A stretch of 64,000 bases of DNA, from the NCBI RefSeq assembly GCF_002368095.1, contig NZ_AP018227.1:8352001-8416000 (forward strand), read 5' to 3'. Position numbers and translations under genes: made by a program. The stretch comes from Calothrix parasitica NIES-267. Its GTDB lineage: Bacteria; Cyanobacteriota; Cyanobacteriia; Cyanobacteriales; Nostocaceae. Below the pieces are notes generated by a model. The model did not search any database and was not told the DNA's origin. It saw only the letters and a program-made list of their open reading frames with translations. Below are positions 46,838-57,610 of this stretch, piece after piece (position 1 is the first letter of the stretch; each line of letters starts with the position of its first letter).

Positions 46838-47374
46838 ATGTCACTAGCGCACACAATCTTAGCAACCCTGGGTTCTGAATCCTATAGTGGTTATGATTTA
46901 TGGAAAAAATTTTCTCAAACCAGTAAATATTATTGGCAAGCTACCCAACAACAGATATATAGAGAGTTAGGAAAATTAGAAAAAGAAGGTGCGATTAGTT
47001 CGGAATTAATTCCTCAAGAAGGTCGTCCGAATAAAAAGCTTTATCGAGTAACGGAAGAAGGAATAGCAAAGCTTAAAAGTTGGTTATTAGAACCAGCCGA
47101 ACCAATGACAATTCGTGAAGAGTTGTTAGTCAAAGTAATAGCAGCTAAATTAGTTCCAAAAACAGTTATTCTGCAAGAAATTGAGCGACATAATAAAATT
47201 CATCAGCAAAAATTGTCTGAATATAAACAAATAGAACAGAGAGAATTTTCCGATATTTCTCAACTGTCCTACGAGCGAAAATGTCTTTATTTAACTTTGC
47301 GTTGCGGTATCCGTTATGAAACTTATCGGATTGAATGGTGTGAGGAAGCTATTTTATTATTGAGTGAAGATTAA
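46838..47374 (+). CDS. PadR family transcriptional regulator
   Basis: A 178-residue PadR protein: winged helix with LGSESYSGYDLWKKF, QATQQQIYRELGKLEKEGAI and GRPNKKLYRVTEEG (the wing, G-P-Y/R-Y type), plus a C-terminal dimerisation coiled coil of the Vir_act_alpha_C kind. It is divergent from the HlyD-type adaptor, with twin operator boxes between. PadR members usually repress a neighbouring transporter and release on binding the drug or phenolic ligand. Confidence 0.92.
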   Translation: MSLAHTILATLGSESYSGYDLWKKFSQTSKYYWQATQQQIYRELGKLEKEGAISSELIPQEGRPNKKLYRVTEEGIAKLKSWLLEPAEPMTIREELLVKVIAAKLVPKTVILQEIERHNKIHQQKLSEYKQIEQREFSDISQLSYERKCLYLTLRCGIRYETYRIEWCEEAILLLSED

Positions 47375-47502
47375 GTTACGAAGAGGAGGAAGAAGATATA
47401 TTTGTATAAAACAATAACTATCCGACTTTTTGCGTTCATATCTTATCAAAAAGTCAGATAAAATAGATTAAATTTGGTTTGGAATTGAAATAATATTTCT
47501 TG

Positions 47503-48660
47503 TTACATAAATAATTCTCTACTAATTCCTGAGAATTCAAATTGAGTGTAATTACAAGAATTTAAGTTTCCCAATATATTATTAAAAATATCATTATTAA
47601 AAATATCTCCAATTGAATCCGGTTCCTCTGTACCCATTCCCAAATCATGGATTGCTTCCATAGCAACATCCGCTAAAAGTTCCTGTCCTTTGGTTGTAGG
47701 GTGAATGTAATCAAAGAAAAAATAATCATTGGGATTCCCACCAGCTGTAGAAAAATCAGGAGCTTCCCCGACTAGATAAGCATCAGTTCCATTAGTTAAA
47801 CCGAATGCTTCCGGGTCGTTAGCAATATCAAGACTCAAAGCTCTGAAATCAAGAGATTCAATTTCAATATCGGGTAAATCTCGTTCTAATTTCCTTAAAG
47901 TTGTTTCTAGTAAATCGTTGTGTCGGTTCGATACATCCGTTAAAAAAGCCGATTCTTCATCAGAAAAACTACGACCAATAGGAGTATTAGCTAAATCTGG
48001 TAGATTGGGAACTAAAAAGTAACGTCCTCCAGCATCATACAAATCGGTAATTGCATACTCTACAACAGCAACAGCTTCGGTGGGTTCGGACAATTCACCC
48101 GATAAATAATCATTAGCACCACCTTGAATAACATAAAGTCCGTTCTCAGAAGCTTTCATTTGCTTAACTTTCAAATCTTCGAGAAACCAATCAACTTGAG
48201 TAGACACCGAAGGACTAATCAAATCCCCCGGATCTACATCATCATTTACAAGTCTCGCACCACTAACAGCAAAATTTGTACTTTGAGCAGCAGTCTTCCC
48301 CCTAAATGAAGGAATAATTTCATATCCATCATTACTATTTTCTGTAACTGGTTGTTTCCGAGCAAATTCAAGGACAGGTGTTAAATCAAAATCCAATTTT
48401 TGAGCTAGATAATCCGTCCAAATAAATCCGTTAGATTCACGACCGGGGAAATATGGAGGGGAGGGAGTATCAATTTCAATGTCGGAATTGAGGTTTTCTT
48501 GAATATAATTAAGCCCTATCAATTCATTCCCGTTATCCGATAAGCTATCCCCGAAAACGTAGAGACGGTCAAATTTTGGCTGCGTGACTTTTGGTAATTG
48601 GATATTGAAAAATAAATTAAAAAAGCTATCTGATTTTAATGTAAATTTTGGCTCGAACAT
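47503..48660 (-). CDS. SGNH/GDSL-type lipase/esterase
   Basis: A 385-residue GDSL hydrolase (phospholipase/lecithinase/hemolysin-like). Block I is YVFGDSLSDNGNE with the Ser, block III is GGANDYL, and block V is DYIHPTTKGQELLAD with Asp and His. It has no clear signal peptide. It is a relative of the GDSL half of the chimera at 50945-51679, sharing residues from about 168 to the end. Substrate not known. Confidence 0.88.
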   Translation of the reverse strand: MFEPKFTLKSDSFFNLFFNIQLPKVTQPKFDRLYVFGDSLSDNGNELIGLNYIQENLNSDIEIDTPSPPYFPGRESNGFIWTDYLAQKLDFDLTPVLEFARKQPVTENSNDGYEIIPSFRGKTAAQSTNFAVSGARLVNDDVDPGDLISPSVSTQVDWFLEDLKVKQMKASENGLYVIQGGANDYLSGELSEPTEAVAVVEYAITDLYDAGGRYFLVPNLPDLANTPIGRSFSDEESAFLTDVSNRHNDLLETTLRKLERDLPDIEIESLDFRALSLDIANDPEAFGLTNGTDAYLVGEAPDFSTAGGNPNDYFFFDYIHPTTKGQELLADVAMEAIHDLGMGTEEPDSIGDIFNNDIFNNILGNLNSCNYTQFEFSGISRELFM

Positions 48661-48759
48661 CAGATTTTATTCCTCTTAACTTGCTTATTTAGGAATTAAA
48701 AAAACTGTTTTCTTAATTCCTTAACGATATTAGTCAAGAGATTACTTATTACAAATAAT

Positions 48760-48787
48760 CCACGGTCATTAAAAAACATGACCGTGG
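48760..48787. repeat. 10-bp perfect hairpin CCACGGTCAT/ATGACCGTGG
   Basis: The arms at 48760-48769 and 48778-48787 are separated by 8 bases. It lies just before MITE copy 2; it may be a terminator-like element or an unrelated repeat. No U-tract. Confidence 0.45.
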
Positions 48788-48816
48788 TCATATGTATATT
48801 ACGTATAATTCTTATA

Positions 48817-48921
48817 TATAGCAGTTTTCAGTTGGACAGAATACACACCTCTCCTTAATAAGGAGAGGGGCTGGGGGTGAGGTCTATCACAGCGTATTTC
48901 ACTCAACCGAAAAGCGCTATA
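48817..48921. repeat. 105-bp MITE-like element, copy 2, at the broken end of a response regulator
   Basis: Same ends and length as copy 1 (32915-33019), with 98 of 105 positions identical. Its right end lies 12 bp before the ATG of the truncated response regulator gene. Coding sense continues upstream as IVLIK up to the repeat junction. Confidence 0.85.
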
Positions 48922-48932
48922 GTTTTAATAAA

Positions 48933-49412
48933 ATGGATGTAAGAATGCCAATTTGCGACGGTGTAACAGCTACCAAAGAAATTCATCAGCGGTATCCCTG
49001 GATGCGAATATTAGTTTTGACAACCTTTGACGACGATGAGTACGTCTGGAAATCCTTAGAAGCTGGAGCAATGGGTTATATCCTCAAACGCAAACCCTCC
49101 GAACAAATAGCAACCGCAATTCGTGCAGCTTACCAAGGATATTCTCAACTAAGTCCGGCAATTGCACCAAAAGTTTTTGCTAATCTTAAACCAACGGATT
49201 CTATTTCAACCAAAATTCTCAACCAACTCAGTCAGCGAGAATTAGAAGTTTTGAAACTCGTAGGAGAAGGAAAAAACAATCAAGAAATTTCTCAAGAATT
49301 GCATTTAAGCATCGGTAACGTGAAAAACTACATGACTCAAATATTGAGCAAATTATCACTTCGAGATAGAGTTGCTGCGGCTTTGCTAGCACAGAAATAT
49401 TTACTTGTTTGA
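48933..49412 (+). pseudogene. NarL-type response regulator lacking the first third of its receiver domain
   Basis: The 159-residue frame starts at MDVRMPICDGVTATKEI, which is the beta-3 phosphoacceptor loop (normally residue about 55) of a NarL receiver. The preceding about 50 residues with the acidic pocket are missing. Receiver remainder, linker and LuxR HTH (LSQRELEVLKLVGEGKNNQEISQELHLSIGNVKNYMTQI) are intact. Upstream coding sense (IVLI) runs only to the edge of the 105-bp MITE at 48921, so the element or a deletion removed the 5' end. The HTH could still bind DNA if expressed. Confidence 0.82.
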
Positions 49413-49458
49413 GAATAAATTTAAATCCAGCTTATATAAATTGCTAAGTACTTAATTT

Positions 49459-50118
49459 CTACACAGAAGTTTGTTTGTTTCTACTAAAGTCGATTATTTT
49501 ACGAATAAATACAACTATTCTTAAAAACACCGCAAAAAACAAAGTTAATTCTAAGGTCGCATAATTAACTAAATAGTTTTGATTAAGCGACGGATTACCC
49601 GATATTCCAGGATAAAAACTGATAATAAAAACGTACATTAGGTAAAACATTCCTGCTGTATGCAGAATTTTCCAATTCCTTGCTCCTATCCATTTTGCAG
49701 GTGCATTGAAGGATGTCATTAACATCGGAATTACAAACACAAAACCAATTCCTCCAGTGATAATTGCATCAATAGGAGCTTTGGCAATTATCAGAAACCA
49801 GATAACTGCTGGTAGATGAAATACAAGATGTTGAAACCCGAAACCAATTCCTAGAAACCGACTATTTTTAAGCAACCATCTACTAAAAGAACTAGGAAAA
49901 AGCTTGTGTAATGGTGACGCAATAAATGCAGCAGTAAAAGTAATCATACCTGCTCTTCCCGTTGCATCTAGCCAATTAATAATTCCTTGCTTTTCAATTC
50001 CATAATTTGCAAGATTAAAAGCTGTTAATGCTGCACTAACTAAAACAGCAGCATACACAATATTCCACTTATTAAAATTAAGTTGAAAACCAGTAGCTGT
50101 ATTTGAATGCTCATTCAT
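49459..50118 (-). CDS. Ferric reductase-like/MsrQ-like heme membrane protein
   Basis: A 219-residue integral membrane protein with about six segments. It resembles the ferric reductase-like/MsrQ family: GRAGMITFTAAFIASPLHKLFPSSFSRWLLKNSRFLGIGFGFQHLVFH and WKILHTAGMFYLMYVFIISFYP carry the expected heme-ligating His residues. MsrQ feeds electrons to a YedY-like oxidoreductase, but the only such gene here, 24000-24596, is 25 kb away, so no link is claimed. It is divergent from a TetR regulator with twin boxes and probably under its control. Confidence 0.7.
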   Translation of the reverse strand: MNEHSNTATGFQLNFNKWNIVYAAVLVSAALTAFNLANYGIEKQGIINWLDATGRAGMITFTAAFIASPLHKLFPSSFSRWLLKNSRFLGIGFGFQHLVFHLPAVIWFLIIAKAPIDAIITGGIGFVFVIPMLMTSFNAPAKWIGARNWKILHTAGMFYLMYVFIISFYPGISGNPSLNQNYLVNYATLELTLFFAVFLRIVVFIRKIIDFSRNKQTSV

Positions 50119-50174
50119 GATGCAATTCCCAAAAGGATTATCAATAAGCTATTTTTGAAGCTTGTCTTAAATGG

Positions 50175-50235
50175 AGACAAGTCTGTCTACTTGAGCTTGC
50201 TGGTATTATAGATGCAAGCAGACAAGTCTGTCTAC
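50175..50235. promoter_or_regulatory. Twin TetR-type operator boxes
   Basis: AGACAAGTCTGTCTAC occurs twice, at 50175-50190 and 50220-50235, 45 bp apart and identical. Each box contains dyad symmetry (AGAC...GTCT). They lie between the divergent membrane protein and TetR genes, so autoregulation and repression of both is likely. Confidence 0.8.
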
Positions 50236-50256
50236 CATGTTGCTAAAACAAAAGCT

Positions 50257-50850
50257 ATGACTGAAGAATCAAGTACTACTCGTAAGAAAATTCTAGAAAC
50301 TGCATCGAAACTTTTTTATGAGAAAGGAATTCCTTACGTTGGTATAAATGAGGTGATTTCCGAATCAGGTATTGCAAAACGAACGCTTTACCGTTGGTTT
50401 TCCTCAAAGGACATACTGATTGAAGAAGTCACGAAATATCGCGCTCAGCAGTGGATTGGATGGTTTGAAAAAGCAGTTACAGAGCGCGGGAATACTCCAA
50501 AAGAGCAACTATTAGCAACATTTGATGTTATGCGAGAATGGTATGCATCCCCTGGATTTCGGGGGTGTCCGTTTATTAATGCAGTACTGGAGATTGCAGA
50601 TGCATCTCATAAAGCTCATCATGTTTCAATTGACTTGCGTGAATCAATTCGTAAAATTGTTATGCGCTTAGCAGCAGAGTGTGGGGTAGAGAATCCTGAT
50701 GCGTTTTCTAAACAGTATCTTCTGCTGATTGGGGGGGCTAGCTTGATGGCTACTATTGAACAGTCACCCGATGGAGCGACATTTGCTCAAAATGCACTTT
50801 CGGTATTGATTGATGCTAGTTTGACAAAGGCTTCTGTAAATTGTGAGTAG
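50257..50850 (+). CDS. TetR family transcriptional regulator
   Basis: The N-terminal TetR HTH is TRKKILETASKLFYEKGIPYVGINEVISESGIAKRTLYRWFSSKDILIEE. The C-terminal ligand/dimer domain is about 130 residues and includes GFRGCPFINAVLEIAD, typical of the AcrR-like subgroup. The frame extends to 50212, but I start at 50257 (MTEESSTTRKK), because the extra 15 residues overlap an operator box. It is divergent from the heme membrane protein gene. Confidence 0.9.
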   Translation: MTEESSTTRKKILETASKLFYEKGIPYVGINEVISESGIAKRTLYRWFSSKDILIEEVTKYRAQQWIGWFEKAVTERGNTPKEQLLATFDVMREWYASPGFRGCPFINAVLEIADASHKAHHVSIDLRESIRKIVMRLAAECGVENPDAFSKQYLLLIGGASLMATIEQSPDGATFAQNALSVLIDASLTKASVNCE

Positions 50851-50944
50851 TAGATAATAACAATGAAAAAGGGGTTTAGCGATAAAGAAAAACTCCCCAA
50901 AATATTATTAAAAAAATTCCCAACCGAATCGGATTGATTTATAT

Positions 50945-51679
50945 TTACTTCCAAATCATAGCTTGCTTCCATAGCGCATCAGCTATAAGTAAATGACCGA
51001 CAGTAGTAAGATGAATTTCATCAAAGAATAAATAATCATCAGCATTCTCACTTGCTGTATAAAAATTAGGAGCTTCCCCGATTAGATAAGAATCAGTTAC
51101 ATTAGTTAAACCAAATTTTTTTGGGTTGTTAGCAACATCAACACCCAAAGCTCTAAAATCAGCGTATTTAATTTTAATATCGGCTAAATGTTGCTTTAAT
51201 TTTCTCAAAGTTTTTTCCAGCAAATCATTATGTCGATTCGATATATCTGTTAGAAAAGCTATTTCTTCATCAGAAAAAGTACGACTAAGGGGAGTATTAC
51301 CTAAATCTGGGACATTAGGAACTAGAAAATAACGCGCTCCAGCATTATAAAGACTCGTAATTACATTAACAACAACCGTAACAGGTTCAATTGGTTCGGA
51401 AAAATCACCAGATAGATAATCATTAGCACCACCTAAGATGACATAAAGTGCATCTTCAGAAGCTTGTATTTGCTTAACTTCAGCTTCATAAGTCCCATTC
51501 TTCCACTGATAAAGTTCGTAAACTTCCTCTGGTAGCTCAAAAGCTAAATCCGCGACTCTTCTCTCAATCTCCTCATAACTCAATCTCGGTTGCAAAACAT
51601 CCACTGAAGCGTATTTTTCAGAAGGATGTTTTTCTAACCAATTAAAAATTCGATTCAAAGCATTTGTTAAATCCGACAC
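50945..51679 (-). pseudogene. Chimera of a SUKH gene and a GDSL lipase gene
   Basis: Residues 1-68 (MSDLTNALNRIFNWLEKH, EEIERRVADLAFELPEEVYELYQWKNGT) match the start of the SUKH protein at 36477-37382. From residue about 69 (VKQIQASEDALYVILGGANDYLSG) to the end it matches the GDSL lipase at 47503-48660 from its residue about 168. The GDSL nucleophile block is absent, while the block V His (DEIHLTTVG) remains, so the product cannot be an esterase. The SUKH domain is cut right after YQWKNGT. The frame is open across the join, so a fused protein of 244 residues is possible. Confidence 0.85.
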
Positions 51680-52113
51680 GGCTAAAAATTATTTTTTACA
51701 TCAAAAGCATCCGTAAAATAAGCTTAACCCAACAGGTAGTACATGAGTTCTCTAAATGCAGAAATGAAGCAAATTACATTTTACCTGCGTTATTTTTCGC
51801 ACTCTGCTATCAGAATCTATATATTTTTCTTCCATGGTTGCAAAAACAGAAACCATAATTTAATTCAGCTATAAATATGCATATGAATAAAAACCCCATC
51901 TTCACAAAACAACAAAATAATTAATGAAAATTACGAACTACCCACCATTCACTATTAACTGCTGGCTTTCTAATATAGCCATTTTTAGTTGAATGAATTA
52001 CGTATCAAGAGACACCCCTCTCCCTTAACAAGGAGAGCAATGCGTTGCGGAGGTTCCCTCCGTTGTAGCAATTGCGGGAGAGGGGAAGGGGGTGAGGTTC
52101 AAAACTGATAACT
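51680..52113. repeat. Diverged, nested relatives of the 105-bp MITE upstream of the groEL 3' end
   Basis: At 51974 a TATAGCCATTTTTAGTTG end resembles the MITE terminus. It is followed by CACCCCTCTCCCTTAACAAGGAGAG and later GGGAGAGGGGAAGGGGGTGAGG, the core of the same family, with an extra palindromic unit of about 40 bp (GCGGAGGTTCCCTCCGTTG) inside. The remainder of 51680-51970 shows no gene. Confidence 0.6.
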
Positions 52114-52146
52114 AAAAAAACAGCCATCTCTAAGAGACGACTGTTT
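52114..52146 (-). terminator. Intrinsic terminator of groEL
   Basis: On the minus strand AAACAGTCGTCTCT pairs with AGAGATGGCTGTTT (two G-U pairs) and is followed by seven Ts. It starts 58 bp after the groEL stop. Confidence 0.85.
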
Positions 52147-52204
52147 ACAAAATAGGGGTTTATTCAACTAACGTAAATTAACCTTTGAGCAAGCTTGACT
52201 CGAT

Positions 52205-54239
<2,035 letters not shown>

Positions 54240-54551
54240 CTAACTAACAATCGCTAAAATATCTTTCTCAGAAAGCAGTACATATTCATCAGTACCCAAC
54301 TTGATATCAGTTCCAGCGTACTTGGAGTAAAGAACTTTATCACCGACCTTTACATCCACTGACTGACGACCACCATCATCCTTCATCTTACCGTCACCTA
54401 CTGCTACTACTTCACCTACTTGAGGCTTTTCCTTAGCAGTATCGGGTAGATATAAACCACCAGCGGTCTTTTCTTCCGATGGATTCACCTTGACGAAAAC
54501 GCGGTCGCCTAAAGGTTTAACTGTTGAAACGCTTAAAGATACAGCTGCCAT
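54240..54551 (-). CDS. groES: 10 kDa co-chaperonin GroES
   Basis: A 103-residue co-chaperonin lid. The motifs LGDRVFVKV, the mobile loop [19 protein letters not shown] and [16 protein letters not shown] are all intact. First gene of groESL, with a perfect CIRCE element 15 bp upstream of its ATG. Confidence 0.98.
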   Translation of the reverse strand: MAAVSLSVSTVKPLGDRVFVKVNPSEEKTAGGLYLPDTAKEKPQVGEVVAVGDGKMKDDGGRQSVDVKVGDKVLYSKYAGTDIKLGTDEYVLLSEKDILAIVS

Positions 54552-54566
54552 AACTTATTTGCCTTC

Positions 54567-54593
54567 TTAGCACTCTCGACTCCTGAGTGCTAA
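54567..54593 (-). promoter_or_regulatory. CIRCE operator (HrcA-binding)
   Basis: TTAGCACTC-N9-GAGTGCTAA matches the CIRCE consensus exactly. It sits between the -10 region and the groES start, the standard position for HrcA repression relieved by heat. Confidence 0.96.
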
Positions 54594-54621
54594 TTTAGCG
54601 AAGCCACGGCTATGATGGCAA
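54593..54621 (-). promoter_or_regulatory. groESL promoter
   Basis: On the minus strand TTGCCA (54621-54616), a 17-bp spacer, then CTAAAT (54598-54593). The -10 abuts the CIRCE, so HrcA binding would block initiation. Confidence 0.65.
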
Positions 54622-55620
54622 TATTTTCTAGAGTACGGGTTCCCGAACTATGATAAAAGCAGGTTTACTTAGGTATAAATGCTCAATTTTCGATGGGGTT
54701 TCGGGTTTTATGCAACTTTGGAAGAAGAGCTTGATATGGTTCGCTATTATTTGCAAAGCCAATAAATTGTTATAGAACTGTAAAATGTAGCCTTTTTATG
54801 CGTGATGATGCAGTGTTTCATTCGAGCCTTCAAGTACAAAAAACAACTAGCCTTCTACTCTATAAAATCCTTAATAAATTATATAGAAACTTCAGGGTTG
54901 TCAAAAATTCAACAACATGTATTTCTATGGTATTTAGGTTTAATTTCTATTCGATTAGAGAATTAAAACTAGTTTTAGTTTTTGAAAAACTTGAAAAAGT
55001 GACTATTTAAGCTCAAAATGGACTCTGTACAACTGGAAAAACCGGCAACGGTATCCGAGCAAAAAAACCAACTACTTGCGGGAGCGGTTGTTCTGGAACA
55101 ATAATAGTAGCTTACCCCACGTTTATTTGTGGTAGCTACTGCCTTATCTCCCAAGTTATTTATCGCGTCCTAACCGAGCGCATAAAAAGCTTACAAATAG
55201 GCTTTGATTCGATACGAAAAAAAGTTTGTTCCCTACTTCCTTAGACATTCCTTGCGGAAGAAATAATATCTTAAAGTCAAAAGGAAGCATTAGTTTAGAT
55301 ACGTAAAAGCAAAAATAGATGAAGGCGCAGGTTATTTTAACAAGAAGTATGTTCGCCCAATACTACTCTTGTGAACCTTGGCATATTATTATCTGATGGA
55401 ATGTTTTTAGCCCGCACCTTTCAAAGCGATATATAATAGCGCATTATAGATACTATTGCTCTACGTATCCTTACTGTAGCTCGACGAGTGAATTACGAAA
55501 TTTCAAGAATGGGGCGGTAACCTTCTTTGAGATTTCGGCACAGCCCGTAGGGGCAAGGTAAGTGGGAAAAGGGACAACATCTCAATCATCCACCAATTAG
55601 GATAACTATTCAAGACCTTG
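54622..55620. other. Gene-free region between groES and a response regulator
   Basis: About 1 kb. A 70-codon frame at 54798-55010 has no support and a composition unlike coding DNA. An imperfect hairpin AGTAGCTTACCCCAC...GTGGTAGCTACT (55107-55139) could end an upstream transcript. The rest is probably a long leader of the response regulator gene. Confidence 0.5.
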
Positions 55621-56298
55621 ATGGATCTACGCGCGACAAGTGCCACTGCTATGAAAGAACCCAGCATGAAAGATCACAAACGCTTACTGCTTATAGATGA
55701 TGACCCTAATCTCATCTTGCTGGTAAAAGACTACCTAGAATTCCGAGGATATGAAGTCGTCACGGCTGAAAATGGTCGAGAAGCTCTGGAAATACTAGAG
55801 CTAGACATTCCAGACATGATAATTTGCGACGTGATGATGCCGGAAATGGACGGTTACACCTTTGTAGAACAAGTTCGACAAACAGAACGTACTAGTTGGA
55901 TACCTGTTCTCTTCCTTTCTGCAAAGGGACAAAGCGCAGACAGAGTGAAAGGTTTGAACAAAGGGGCTGACGTGTATATGGTCAAGCCTTTTGAACCTGA
56001 AGAACTCGTAGCCCAAGTTGAATCCTCGCTCAAACAAACAATTCGTTGGAAAGAACATCAAGCTAAAGGAGGCGAAAACGGCTCTCGCATCCAAGTACCC
56101 TTTGATGTCCAGCTAACCCCAACAGAACTCAAAGTAGTGCAATTCGTGGCTAGAGGTATGGCTAACAGAGAAATCGCTGAAGAACTAAACGTCTCTCAGC
56201 GTACCGTTGAAAGCCACGTCTCCAACATGTTGGGTAAAACCAACCTCCACAATCGCACCGAACTAGCACGTTGGGCCATTGAAAATCAAATGGCATAA
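55621..56298 (+). CDS. Response regulator with receiver and LuxR-type HTH
   Basis: A 225-residue two-domain regulator. The receiver has DDDPN acidic residues, the phosphoacceptor in DMIICDVMMPEMDGY, and Lys in VKPFEPEEL. The HTH reads LTPTELKVVQFVARGMANREIAEELNVSQRTVESHVSNMLGKTNL. The receiver is more OmpR-like than NarL-like, a mix seen in the cyanobacterial and plastid Ycf29 type, which is my best guess. The start is uncertain: TTG 55618, ATG 55621, or ATG 55666 (MKDHKRLLLIDDD). No kinase adjacent. Confidence 0.88.
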   Translation: MDLRATSATAMKEPSMKDHKRLLLIDDDPNLILLVKDYLEFRGYEVVTAENGREALEILELDIPDMIICDVMMPEMDGYTFVEQVRQTERTSWIPVLFLSAKGQSADRVKGLNKGADVYMVKPFEPEELVAQVESSLKQTIRWKEHQAKGGENGSRIQVPFDVQLTPTELKVVQFVARGMANREIAEELNVSQRTVESHVSNMLGKTNLHNRTELARWAIENQMA

Positions 56299-56616
56299 AA
56301 CCATAGATTTCAGATTTTGGATTTTGGGAAAGTTAAGCCATTGTGGTCTTGGGGGTTTCCCCCATGAGCAAATGGCGTTGGGGTATAGATGCTCTTCCCC
56401 CAAAACTTTCCAAAACGGATTTCAGATTTAAATTACTAATCTAAAATCCAGAATCGCTAAACAAAGATTAACTAATGACTCCTTGCACAATCAAACAGTT
56501 ATCAGTTAACAGTTACCAGTTATCAGTGACTCTGGCACTCTTGATTAGATTGAAACCCTTCAATACAAGTGTGGAAAGCTTTCAATAGTTACTGTTCGCT
56601 GATTACTGTTTGCTGA
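56299..56616. repeat. Repeat-rich spacer: hairpins and tandem repeats
   Basis: Holds CTTGGGGGTTTCCCCCA (56349-56365), a 26-nt hairpin TTGGGG-TATAGATGCTCTTC-CCCCAA (56378-56403) and AGTTATCAGTTAACAG repeats. Tandem GTTCGCTGATTACT units near 56590-56635 run into the cysW stop region. No gene. Confidence 0.65.
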
Positions 56617-57417
56617 TTACTGTTCGCTACTCGCTGTAGTTTTTCGTTCCAAAATTTCTTTTAAAACCAGGGTGACAAACCCCAAGCAAGCAAGTAATAC
56701 CGCAGCAGCGAAAGCAGTTTCCGTTTCATATTGCTTGTAAGCTTGCTCCACAAACAGCGGTAAAGTTTGAGTTTTGCGGATAATATTGCCAGAAACAACA
56801 GATATCGCTCCAAACTCGCCCATAGCTCTGGCATTAGTCAAAATTAAACCATAAAGCAAGCCCCAGCGAATATTCGGTAGAGTCACAAGCCAAAAAGTTT
56901 GCCATTGACTCGCACCCAAAGTATTCGCTGCTTCCTCTTGTGAAGAACCGATTTCCTCTAGAACCGGGATAACTTCCCTAGCTACAAAAGGCATAGTAAC
57001 AAAAGCAGTCGCCAAAACCATTCCTGGAAAAGCGAAAATCACTTTAAAGTTAATTGCTGACAAAATTCCTCCAAACCAGCCATTTTGACCGTAAAGCAAA
57101 ATCATCATTAAACCAGCAACCACGGGGGAAACCGAGAAAGGGACATCCAAAATACTCATCACAAAAGCCCTTCCTGGAAAACGATTGCGAGCCAGAACCC
57201 AAGCCGCGCAAAGTCCAAAAACCGCATTTATCGGCACCACAATCAAAGCAATAAGTAAAGTTAATCCCACAGCGCTCAGAAAATCATCAGTGGTCAGATA
57301 GCCAAAAAACTCTCCAAAACCACCCTTGAAAGCTTGATAAAAAACATTGATAGCCGGAATAAATAATACTAAACCTAAGTAAGTGATAGCACTGAGGATT
57401 AAAAGTCTCTTACCCAT
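56617..57417 (-). CDS. cysW: Sulfate ABC transporter permease CysW
   Basis: A 266-residue inner-membrane permease with six membrane segments. The EAA loop, which contacts the ATPase, reads EEIGSSQEEAANTLGASQWQTFWLVTLPNIRWG. The C-terminal GEFGAISVVSGNI and TQTLPLFVEQAYKQYETETAF are typical CysW signatures. Third gene of sbpA-cysT-cysW. The last residues (TTASSEQ) are encoded inside a tandem repeat, suggesting repeat expansion altered the tail. Confidence 0.93.
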   Translation of the reverse strand: MGKRLLILSAITYLGLVLFIPAINVFYQAFKGGFGEFFGYLTTDDFLSAVGLTLLIALIVVPINAVFGLCAAWVLARNRFPGRAFVMSILDVPFSVSPVVAGLMMILLYGQNGWFGGILSAINFKVIFAFPGMVLATAFVTMPFVAREVIPVLEEIGSSQEEAANTLGASQWQTFWLVTLPNIRWGLLYGLILTNARAMGEFGAISVVSGNIIRKTQTLPLFVEQAYKQYETETAFAAAVLLACLGFVTLVLKEILERKTTASSEQ

Positions 57418-57610
57418 AATTAAATAGTAGTTAGTTGTTAGTAGGTAGTTGTTAGTAAGTAGTAATAAAAATCAAGAATTAAAAATTAGCAATTAACAGT
57501 TATAAGTTAAGAGTTAGGAGTTAGAAGTTAGAAATTAATAATGAATAATTGTGAGTGATAAATTTATTGGTACTATCACCAATTACCAATTACCCATTAC
57601 CAATTCCCCA

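Noticed and set aside
54798-55010. 70-codon frame upstream of the response regulator
   Set aside because: No recognisable domain, no Shine-Dalgarno, and composition unlike the real genes here; probably part of a long leader region.
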